Shown here piece by piece: positions 1 through 5,810 of a stretch of DNA of 7,563 nucleotides. The notes beneath the pieces are model-generated. The model did not search any database. It saw only the letters and a program-made list of their open reading frames with translations, and was not told the origin of the DNA. Source of the DNA: Ruminococcus sp. UBA4383 (GTDB taxonomy: Bacteria > Bacillota > Clostridia > Oscillospirales > Ruminococcaceae); contig DGRR01000098.1 in assembly GCA_002389995.1 (NCBI GenBank), positions 1 through 7,563 on the forward strand, written 5' to 3'. The translations under genes were made by a program, and so were the position numbers. How positions within the stretch are numbered: position 1 is the first letter of the stretch; each line of letters begins with the position of its first letter.

Positions 1-160
1 TGCAAATCTCAGGACATCAAATGCAGGCGATACATCAGGACAGGAACAGTTTAAACCTGTTGCAAATCTCAGGAAATCAGATACAAGCAATACATCAGGA
101 AAAGAACAGTTTAAACCTGTTGCAAATATCAAGACATCAAATGCAAGCAATACATCAGAA
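1..160 (+). repeat. In-frame 60-bp tandem coding repeat, cut by the left edge
   Basis: Two full 60-bp units (1-60 and 61-120) differ at 7 positions by my count, and a third (121-160) matches for about 40 bp before diverging. Each unit encodes 20 residues of the type ANLRxSxxxxTSGxEQFKPV. The unit length is a multiple of three and there are no spacers, so this is a coding repeat and not a CRISPR array. The array very likely continues to the left of the window. Confidence 0.9.
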
Positions 161-1822
161 AGATACGGATATTCAAATGACAAACGTTTAAGAAAAGTTG
201 CCGACAGCTATGATTTTGATAACAGACGTAACATATATGGCGAGCCTGCTGTGAACCGTGGACGTTTTCCGAATGTCGCAGACAGACGTGAAGAACCTGT
301 TGCAAATAATTATGGCAATTATGAACAGACAAAAGAAAAATCAGGCATTGTAATCATGCTTGTTATGATAATTATTCTGTTGCTTGTTGCGATAGGCGTT
401 ATGGGCGGTATCTTCATCGGGGGAAAATATTTCCGTAAAAGTGAAAACAATACGGGTACGCTGGATAATTTTCAGGTAAACAACAACGCACAGCCAGTTC
501 CTGCCGAAGTGATAACTACCGTTGCAGATGAATTTCCGACAGCAGATGAAAATGGTGTCATTGCTTTTCAGACAGGAACGATTATCAATGAAACGCCCGA
601 AGTACCTGAGCCGGCACCACAGTCCGAATTTGTACTCCCGAAAATAAATATTGACCCCGTTTCAGTAAGCAATGACAGCGTTAAGGAAGCTTATCTGAAC
701 ATAGTTAAAAATGCAAATATTGTCGTTCCTGACAAGGGATTTCTTGTTGATCTGAACGGTGACGGAATAAATGAAATGATTCTCACAAACTCTTCCGAGA
801 TGAATTATATTATTTATTATTTTTCAGGCAGTACCATTCAATCGTGCAAGTTCGGAGGATATCACCATATTGATGACATAAGGCTTTTCAAGGTTGACGG
901 AAACAACGGTGAGAAATATCTGTACTATAAATGTGAAGTGAAATATAAAAGCTCTCAGGGATATTTCCATTTAAATTCCCATACAACACTTCATATATCC
1001 ATAAACTACCCCGAAAATAACGGCGCATACTCGGCAGACTGGAATATAAGGTTCAGCAACGGAGAAACCTATGCAACGGGAAATGAACCCGTAGAGACTT
1101 TCTATGCCCAGCCTGCGGATTGCCACAATAAACTTTTATCAGCATTTTCTCATTACAAATACAGTATTGACCAGAACAGCAGTTATACAAAACTGGATTC
1201 TTTAACCAAAGATGAACTGATAAACGCTCTCGGCGGTGCAAAGAAAGTGGAAAAACCCGTTCAGAAAGAGGAAAAGCCAGCCCAGCCACCTGCTCAGACA
1301 TATTCCTGCAATAAAAAGGGTCAGCTTAATACTCATGGCGGAATTGTTTCAGGTTATGCAACTTCTTATGTAGTAAATAACGGTGCATCTGCAAAAATCC
1401 GTGACAGTCTCGGAAATGCATGGCACGTTACAGCGGTACAGTACTGTGAATCAAGAGGAGTTTTCTGGTATGAACTTTATGATACAGATGACGGTGATTA
1501 TTATGGCTGGGTAGATGTTAATTTCATTGACTTCTATTCTTCAAACAGTAATTCAAATAACAATACAGTTTCGCAGAGCGTTCAGGTAACACCATGTTAT
1601 CTTACAGGTCAGATAAACGGTACAGGAGTAGCAGGATTTACAACTTCCTATGTTGTAAACGGCGGAGCAATTTCGACAGTCCGTGATACTCTTGGCGATG
1701 CATGGCACGTTACAGCCGTGAATACTTGCGTATCAAAAGGCATTGTCTGGTATGAACTCTATGATACTGACGATAACGACTACTACGGCTGGGTAGACGG
1801 AAACTATATAAGATTTTACTGA
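2..1822 (+). CDS. Membrane-anchored surface protein with repeat region and twin SH3-like domains (5' partial)
   Basis: The frame is open from the window edge to the TGA at 1820-1822, giving 606 visible residues; the true start lies to the left. A GTG at 251 could be called as a start, but it has no convincing ribosome binding site and the in-frame 60-bp repeats upstream continue the same protein. Order: 20-residue repeats (2-181), a basic/polar linker, one membrane helix (344-424, GIVIMLVMIIILLLVAIGV), a Pro/Thr/Glu linker, a domain with a DLNGDGINE calcium-type loop (748-774), a Lys/Pro/Gln linker (about 1240-1300), and two SH3-like domains (1301-1537, 1595-1819). The N-terminal part is probably cytoplasmic and the rest outside, by analogy with the next gene. 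No catalytic motif is visible. SH3-like domains in surface proteins often bind cell wall or peptide ligands, so wall or matrix binding is an inference. It probably forms an operon with the gene 14 bp downstream. Confidence 0.85.
   Translation, partial: ANLRTSNAGDTSGQEQFKPVANLRKSDTSNTSGKEQFKPVANIKTSNASNTSERYGYSNDKRLRKVADSYDFDNRRNIYGEPAVNRGRFPNVADRREEPVANNYGNYEQTKEKSGIVIMLVMIIILLLVAIGVMGGIFIGGKYFRKSENNTGTLDNFQVNNNAQPVPAEVITTVADEFPTADENGVIAFQTGTIINETPEVPEPAPQSEFVLPKINIDPVSVSNDSVKEAYLNIVKNANIVVPDKGFLVDLNGDGINEMILTNSSEMNYIIYYFSGSTIQSCKFGGYHHIDDIRLFKVDGNNGEKYLYYKCEVKYKSSQGYFHLNSHTTLHISINYPENNGAYSADWNIRFSNGETYATGNEPVETFYAQPADCHNKLLSAFSHYKYSIDQNSSYTKLDSLTKDELINALGGAKKVEKPVQKEEKPAQPPAQTYSCNKKGQLNTHGGIVSGYATSYVVNNGASAKIRDSLGNAWHVTAVQYCESRGVFWYELYDTDDGDYYGWVDVNFIDFYSSNSNSNNNTVSQSVQVTPCYLTGQINGTGVAGFTTSYVVNGGAISTVRDTLGDAWHVTAVNTCVSKGIVWYELYDTDDNDYYGWVDGNYIRFY
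1361..1819 (+). repeat. Internal duplication encoding twin SH3-like domains
   Basis: The copies at 1361-1537 and 1643-1819 each encode 59 residues from TSYVV to the final FY. I count 42 of 59 residues identical (about 71%), including RDxLGxAWHVTAV and WYELYDTDDxDYYGWVD. Each domain also has two cysteines: one near its beginning (SCNKKGQ, PCYLTGQ) and one mid-domain (YCESRG, TCVSKG). These could form one disulfide per domain outside the cell. The copies are separated by an Asn/Ser-rich linker (about 1538-1594). Confidence 0.85.
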
Positions 1823-1825
1823 TAT

Positions 1826-1833
1826 AGGGTGAT
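1826..1833 (+). promoter_or_regulatory. Ribosome binding site of the zinc-ribbon protein gene
   Basis: AGGGTGAT lies just after the stop of the upstream gene and about 5 nt before the ATG at 1837. It fixes the start of the second gene and suggests co-transcription with the first. A similar GGGTGAT precedes the ATG at 7506. Confidence 0.7.
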
Positions 1834-1836
1834 ATT

Positions 1837-2925
1837 ATGAAAAATTGTCCTAACTGCGGAAAAGTAAACGTAAATGACAGCAAAATATGTCAAAACTGCG
1901 GATTTGAATTTGAAAATTATGAAATCAGTCAGATGATTCCCCGCAAAAGTCCTGTTATTTTACTGCTTGTGGTTATCATAGTATTGCTTTTAATGCTGGC
2001 ATCACTTCTCGGATATGTTCTTTTTTTCAGCGGAGAAAAGGAAAACAACCGTAATATTTATGAAGTATCATCAGCAACAGAACTTTTACAGAAAGAAACA
2101 ACAACTCCCGTCACAACTGCTGAAACAACTGCCATAATTACAGTAACCGAAGTTGTAACAGTTGTGATAACTGAAAACAATACAACTGCTCAGGAAACTC
2201 AGTTGCCTGTAACTGAAATCATTACAGCCGTTCAGGAGACAGCTCCGCCAGCCACCGAAAATAAAACTCCTGAACCTGCTGTACAGCAGCAGGTTCAGGA
2301 ACAAGTTCAGGAAAATCCCCAGCCTGCACAGAATGAGGAACATCATGAAGAACCTGTACCACAGCCCCAATATGAAGAGCCTGCGCCACAGCAAAATTAT
2401 GAAGAGCCTGCGCCACAGCAAAGTTATGAAGAACCTGCGCCACAACAAAGCTATGAAGAGCCTGAACCGCAGAAATCAGAGGAAGAACTTATGTGGGAAG
2501 CTATGGACAGGACTTTGTATAATTTTAAAAACTCTTCAAAATATGTTGAAGGACATTCTTATTATGAGTTTTGGGATTTAAACAATAATGGAATGTATGA
2601 ACTGTTTACCATGACCGAACAGCAGGCAGGCGGATATTTAGTATATTATTATTACTATAACGGTTCAGAATATGTGCAGGATTCTCAAATCCTCTATGAT
2701 GTGCAAGTATGCTTGTCAGCAGGACTTGTTAAATGCAGTGGTTATGGAGGAGGTTATTCACAAACAATATATTCCGTAAATTCAGACGGCAGACTGATTT
2801 TAGAAGTTAAGATTTCCGAATTGTTTTCACCGTCTGCATATTATATAAATGACAGAGAAGTAAGTTCTTATGAATATGAAGAAATAGCTGATTATTATTC
2901 ATCATTGGACTGGATTGTACTTTAA
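1837..2925 (+). CDS. Zinc-ribbon, single-pass membrane protein with long extracellular stalk
   Basis: This complete 362-residue protein starts at an ATG with a good ribosome binding site. It opens with a zinc ribbon (C4, C7, C18, C21; CPNC and CQNC), followed by one hydrophobic helix at about residues 39-64. Then come a Thr/Val/Glu-rich stretch (about 87-135), a Gln/Pro/Glu-rich stretch, and five 9-residue repeats of the YEEPAPQQS type (170-214). The C-terminal domain (about 218-362) carries a DLNNNGMYE loop at residues 247-255 and a run of tyrosines. The zinc ribbon should be cytoplasmic and the stalk and C-terminal domain outside. The loop and the following YY-rich strand resemble the same region of the upstream protein, so the two are probably paralogues with different end modules. 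Zinc-ribbon-plus-helix proteins of this build are common in Ruminococcus and mostly uncharacterised. The function is unknown; a surface sensing or binding role is an inference. Confidence 0.88.
   Translation: MKNCPNCGKVNVNDSKICQNCGFEFENYEISQMIPRKSPVILLLVVIIVLLLMLASLLGYVLFFSGEKENNRNIYEVSSATELLQKETTTPVTTAETTAIITVTEVVTVVITENNTTAQETQLPVTEIITAVQETAPPATENKTPEPAVQQQVQEQVQENPQPAQNEEHHEEPVPQPQYEEPAPQQNYEEPAPQQSYEEPAPQQSYEEPEPQKSEEELMWEAMDRTLYNFKNSSKYVEGHSYYEFWDLNNNGMYELFTMTEQQAGGYLVYYYYYNGSEYVQDSQILYDVQVCLSAGLVKCSGYGGGYSQTIYSVNSDGRLILEVKISELFSPSAYYINDREVSSYEYEEIADYYSSLDWIVL
2344..2478 (+). repeat. 27-bp coding tandem repeat (PEEP-type stalk)
   Basis: Five 27-bp units start at 2344, 2371, 2398, 2425 and 2452. 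They encode HEEPVPQPQ, YEEPAPQQN, YEEPAPQQS, YEEPAPQQS and YEEPEPQKS. The middle three are nearly identical at the DNA level, suggesting recent expansion. The array probably forms an extended spacer that holds the C-terminal domain away from the membrane, and its unit number may vary between strains. Confidence 0.9.
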
Positions 2926-2938
2926 TCATTTTGAATAG

Positions 2939-3600
2939 ACTTTGTCATGCAAAAAATGGGCAGAAAATAATAAAAATTATGCAAGCGTTGACGGAGTTTT
3001 ATATAATAAAAATGTGATTAAACTTATTTGTTGTCCACATACGAAAAAAGGGTGGTTATTCCCGACAGCGTAACAAGTATCGGGTACGGGACTTTTTACG
3101 GTTGCAAAAGCCTTAAATCGATAACAATAAGCAACAGCATTATAAGCATCGGAAGATCTGCCTTTAAAGATTGTGCAAGCCTTACCAAGATAACGTTCAG
3201 AAATATTACAGTTCCTTTTTATGAAAGATACACAGCCATAACAAGAAATATAAAAGATATTATTGATATGATTGAAAATAAGAATTTTTCTTTAGACGTT
3301 CCTACCACATCAAAATATGCAGTTGTTTGTCATTTCTTCAATGAAAATCCTGAAGATGAGAAAATTCTCGCATACATAAAGGAAAGTTTCCTGAATGTCT
3401 TCCAATTCGCCATTGACAACGATAATACGGAATTTGCAACAAAAGTCGCAGAACAGGGAAAATTTATCACAAAGAAAAATATTGAAAAACTTATCGACTA
3501 TGCCCGTGACAATAAAAAACTCGAAATGTCCGTCATTCTTATAAATTACAAAAACGAACATTTCGGCTTTGATGACCCGCTGAATGATTTCAGCTTTTAA
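2939..3600 (+). pseudogene. BspA-like leucine-rich-repeat protein, 5'-truncated and frameshifted
   Basis: The first frame (2939 to about 3049) reads AENNKNYASVDGVLYNK and KLICCP, typical of the strand between LRR_5 repeats in BspA-like proteins. It then runs to a stop. The second frame (from about 3052) continues the same protein: VVIPDSVTSIG, FYGCKSLKSITISNS, IGRSAFKDCASLTKI. Joining them needs one base more in the AAAAAAGGG run at 3044-3052. After the repeats comes a helical, charged C-terminal domain (about 3220-3597) of a kind I recall on Ruminococcus LRR proteins, and a TAA ends the frame. There is a TAG in frame at 2936-2938 and no start codon or ribosome binding site, so the N-terminal part is missing. 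It begins only 13 bp after the previous gene's stop. The TTG at 3028 would be a poor start. Intact relatives are usually surface-exposed or secreted. Confidence 0.75.
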
Positions 3601-3613
3601 ACTATGAATAAAC

Positions 3614-3641
3614 AAAAGCCCTGCGAAATACAGGGCTTTTT
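3614..3641. terminator. Bidirectional intrinsic terminator
   Basis: A perfect 10-bp stem, AAAAGCCCTG with CAGGGCTTTT, encloses a 7-nt loop (CGAAATA). The A-run on one side and the T-run on the other serve both strands. It lies between the end of the LRR remnant (3600) and the end of the convergent AraC remnant (3654). Confidence 0.9.
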
Positions 3642-3653
3642 CTGTTAAATGCA

Positions 3654-3890
3654 TTATAGTTTTTTCTTTCGGTATTTTGCAGGTGATACGCAGGCATATT
3701 TCATGAATACTTTTGAAAAATGTGCGTAATCGTAATACCAGCATTTTTCGGATATTTCAACAGCTGACATATCAGTGTCAATCAAAAGCTGTTTTGCGAG
3801 TTCCATTCTGCTTGTAAGTATATCCTTTGTGCAGGAAATACCGTATCTCTGCTTATAAAGTCTCTGGAAATGCGCCACGGACAGATTCAT
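3654..3890 (-). pseudogene. AraC remnant, DNA-binding segment
   Basis: This frame encodes MNLSVAHFQRLYKQRYGISC, a helix with RMELAKQLLIDTDMSAVEIS, then YDYAHFSKVFMKYACVSPAK and YRKKKL. The AraC consensus here is C/V-G-F/Y followed by GxSPxxYR. The first glycine is Trp (codon at 3738-3740) and the second is Cys (3690-3692). Both positions are normally strongly conserved, so this segment may be impaired even if the frameshifts are errors. Confidence 0.75.
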
Positions 3891-4155
3891 TTTTTTCGGC
3901 TATTGAAGGGATAGTCCATTCAGATGACGGAGAGGCATATATTTGTCTGTGTATTTCATCGAGTTCAAGGTCATAATGAGTTTTTCCGACTTTATTTTTC
4001 GGGTCATAACAGCTTTTTATCTGCAACAGTATTGCTTTCATAAGAAATCGGACAGTATTTTCCTTTTCGAAGTTTTCAGATTTAAAAATTTCAACGCAGA
4101 GCCTTATGAGTTCAGAAACAACATCTGTATCAAGCTGTATGGGGATATTTGTCAT
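3853..4155 (-). pseudogene. AraC remnant, linker segment
   Basis: This frame encodes MTNIPIQLDTDVVSELIRLC, a helical linker and SSEWTIPSIAEK, which is the start of the first helix-turn-helix. After the run of seven A it continues out of frame (NESVRGAFPETL), so the last dozen residues are not native. Confidence 0.7.
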
Positions 4156-4430
4156 GATACCAGTTTTTTAAGAAAATCAGCATCATCGTCCTCCATATCG
4201 AATCTTATCCGGTCATCTGCATATTCTTCACCGACTGCATATAAATTGTGAGGGACACAGCTTTCAAGGACAAAGACAATACTTCTTTTTGTATCATATA
4301 TATTTTCCCCAATCATCACACGGGCTTTTGAGCGGATAAGGATAATCTGCATACCGTGAACGCCATTGGGACGTTCAATTTTCATATCCGCAGGGTGTGT
4401 CCAGTTCCAGCCCGTCATATTTATACGCAT
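4152..4430 (-). pseudogene. AraC remnant, N-terminal sensor segment
   Basis: This frame encodes MRINMTGWNWTHPADMKIER and then a cupin-like stretch with VPHNLYAVGEE, as in sugar-sensing AraC N-termini. It ends at a TGA that overlaps the ATG of the next frame (ATGA at 4152-4155). The overlap mimics translational coupling, but the protein continuity across it indicates one split gene. Confidence 0.7.
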
Positions 4431-4440
4431 TTGCAATTTT

Positions 4441-4446
4441 CCTCCT
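4441..4446 (-). promoter_or_regulatory. Ribosome binding site of the AraC gene
   Basis: AGGAGG on the minus strand (CCTCCT on plus) lies 10 nt before the ATG at 4430 and 4 nt before a TTG at 4436. The strong match supports an expressed gene start here; the ATG is preferred because the TTG spacing is very short. Confidence 0.7.
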
Positions 4447-4461
4447 TTGCTTCCTTAAATA

Positions 4462-4490
4462 ATTATATAATAAATATTAACATATGTCAA
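4462..4490 (-). promoter_or_regulatory. Consensus housekeeping sigma promoter of the AraC gene
   Basis: On the minus strand TTGACA (4485-4490) and TATAAT (4462-4467) both match the consensus perfectly and are 17 bp apart. Transcription should start near 4455, leaving a very short leader before the AGGAGG. Such a strong promoter in front of a broken gene suggests recent loss, or that the frameshifts are not real. Confidence 0.8.
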
Positions 4491-4555
4491 GTTGAAAATG
4501 ATATAATAAGACAAAAAAACGATAAAAATATTCATGGATAATTTATGAAAGAAAT

Positions 4556-4572
4556 GTTAATATAATATTAAC
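4556..4572. promoter_or_regulatory. 17-bp AT-rich palindrome at the enzyme-gene junction
   Basis: GTTAATATAATATTAAC has perfect 8-bp arms around a central A. It sits in the divergent spacer, directly where PL11 homology begins. The right arm with flanks (AATATTAACA, 4564-4573) also occurs at 4473-4482, inside the spacer of the AraC promoter. It could be an operator, but AT-rich palindromes arise easily by chance. Confidence 0.35.
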
Positions 4573-4573
4573 A

Positions 4574-5212
4574 GAAAACAACAATTCAAAAGATAATTCT
4601 CAGAGCGGTGCAACAGACAAAGTTTACATAGACTGTTATACCCTTGAAAGCAAACAGCTCTGGCGTGTTGATTTGGGGGTAAATATAAGGGCAGGTCAGC
4701 ATTATACCCAGATGTGCGTTGCTGATTTCAAATGTGACGGCAAGGCTGAACTCATAACCAAAACTGCTGACGGCTCAAAAGACGGAAAAGGTAAAACTAT
4801 CAGTGACGGCAGTAAGAATTGCAGAACATCAACAGGTACAATTCTCACAGGTGCGGAATATCTTACACTTTTTGACGGTCAGACAGGTGCGGCTCTCGAT
4901 ACAATAGATTTTCCCGTCCCAAGAGGCGAGGCAACAGGAAAAACTGCAAAAAATACATGGGGTGACGATAAAGGTGCTGAATTCTGGGGTGCTGCGGACG
5001 GAAATGTATATGATTCGGCAGGTAAAAAAATAAGCGGTACAAGACCTGCACAGAATTTCTTTATCTACTGGGACGGTGACCTTGAACGTGAAATACTTGA
5101 CGGCACTAAAATTTACAAGATGACAGCCGCAGATTCAGTAAAAGGTATTTTCACGGCAACAGGCTGCGCTTCAAATAACAGTTCCAAATCTGTAACCATG
5201 CATGACAGTTGA
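4574..5212 (+). pseudogene. PL11 rhamnogalacturonan lyase fragment, N-terminus and central part missing
   Basis: The frame reads SKDNSQSG, KVYIDCYTLE, LWRVDLGVNIRAGQHYTQ, KTADGSKDGKGK and AEYLTLFDGQTG, the central signature of PL11 lyases (YesW-like). Full members have roughly 150 residues and a signal peptide before SKDNSQSG; here the spacer of the AraC gene begins instead. At NTWGDDKGAEFWGA (about 4955-4985) the frame jumps from the conserved WGD(N/S)YGNR region to the later GAEFWGA region. By my memory of the family about 170 residues of the beta-propeller are lost in frame. It goes on with GTRPAQNFFIYWDGDLEREI and TGCASNN and then stops at 5212 through a frameshift. A TTG at 4673 opens the longest callable frame but is internal to the homology, so it is not a true start. 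Confidence 0.8.
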
Positions 5213-5810
5213 CCTTTTCAGTGACCGGCGAGAAGAACTTATCATGAGAACTGATAACAATTCCAGAATCCGTGTATGGTGTTCTACTGATACAACAAAA
5301 GTCCGCCTTACAACTCTTATGCATCATGATATACAGTACAGGGCGCAGAATGGCTGTCAGCAGTCATCTTACAACCAGCCTCCCCATGTAAGCTATTATC
5401 TTGGAAGTGACGCTCCGCTCCCCGAAAGACCTGATATTAAACTCAACAATACTCCGCATACTTCCGATGTACCTGCTGAACAGACAACAGAACCGTCTGT
5501 ACAGCCCTCTGAATTATATAACGGAAAATTCGATTTTGGCGCAAATGCTCAGAACGGTTTCACAACAGTAAGTGCGGCTGATAAATACGATGAAAATAAA
5601 GGTTACGGTTTCTCAGGAAATGATGTAAAGAATGTTGCCGCAAGCGGTAAGAATGAACTCAGTGATGCAGTACAGTTTACAGGTAATACCACTTTCAATG
5701 CTGATGTTCCGAACAGTTTATACAAGGTGAAGGTAACTCTCGGAAATACCGCAAGAACAAGCGTATATATGGAAAATATGCTCCAGATTGTCAATATGAC
5801 AGGGGGATAA
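5202..5810 (+). pseudogene. PL11 C-terminal part plus N-terminal beta-sandwich of CE12
   Basis: This frame continues the lyase as VDLFSDRREELIMRTDNNS, LTTLMHHDIQYRAQNG and SYNQPPHVSYYLGSD, the usual PL11 ending. A Thr/Pro/Glu linker follows (about 5440-5510), then FDFG, YGFSGND, NADVPNSLYKVKVTLGN and LQIVNMTGG. That stretch is the small beta-sandwich found before CE12 catalytic domains. The conserved FGDWREE motif is altered to FSDRREE (Ser codon 5220-5222, Arg codon 5226-5228). The join to the previous frame lies at about 5198-5204 (CATGCATGACA), which is not a homopolymer. The frame ends at 5810 because of one extra G in the run at 5802-5806: four G would read TGDNAVDEIILPVTDG and run on into the esterase. 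The ATG at 5202 is internal. Confidence 0.75.

Larger units (their letters stand above)
3654..4430 (-). pseudogene. AraC-type transcriptional regulator, broken by two frameshifts
   Basis: Three minus-strand frames encode successive parts of one AraC/XylS regulator of about 258 residues, a usual length. They are an N-terminal cupin-like sensor, a helical linker and a C-terminal double helix-turn-helix. Frame 1 to 2 breaks near 4164-4169 (a run of six T on the plus strand); one added base would give LKKTGIMTNIP or LKKLGIMTNIP. Frame 2 to 3 breaks at 3890-3896, where seven A on the coding strand should be six to read IAEKMNLSVAHFQRLY. The start chosen is the ATG at 4430 with AGGAGG 10 nt upstream; a TTG at 4436 is an alternative with closer spacing. 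Two glycines that are nearly invariant in AraC DNA-binding domains are replaced (see the DNA-binding segment). It faces away from the pectin enzyme gene, the usual place for its regulator, so control of rhamnogalacturonan use is inferred. Sequencing error could explain the two frameshifts. Confidence 0.8.

Noticed and set aside
1..160. Regularly spaced repeat that might be a CRISPR array
   Set aside because: Units are directly tandem without unique spacers, are 60 bp long, and encode a continuous protein frame.
1053..1301. Minus-strand open frame opposite the SH3-repeat gene
   Set aside because: It lies fully inside a clearly coding plus-strand region and has no recognisable protein features.
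2086..2448. Minus-strand open frames opposite the zinc-ribbon gene
   Set aside because: They are antisense shadows of the repetitive stalk; no ribosome binding site or family match, and the low-complexity composition mirrors the plus-strand repeat.
4152..4155. ATGA overlap suggesting two translationally coupled genes
   Set aside because: The two products are consecutive parts of one AraC protein, so the overlap is a by-product of the frameshift.
3943..4251. Plus-strand open frame across the AraC remnant
   Set aside because: It is a shadow of the minus-strand regulator, whose protein similarity is clear.
4492..4507. Plus-strand TTGAAA followed by TATAAT as a promoter for the enzyme gene
   Set aside because: The spacing is only about 4 bp, and no good -35 box lies 16-18 bp upstream of the TATAAT.
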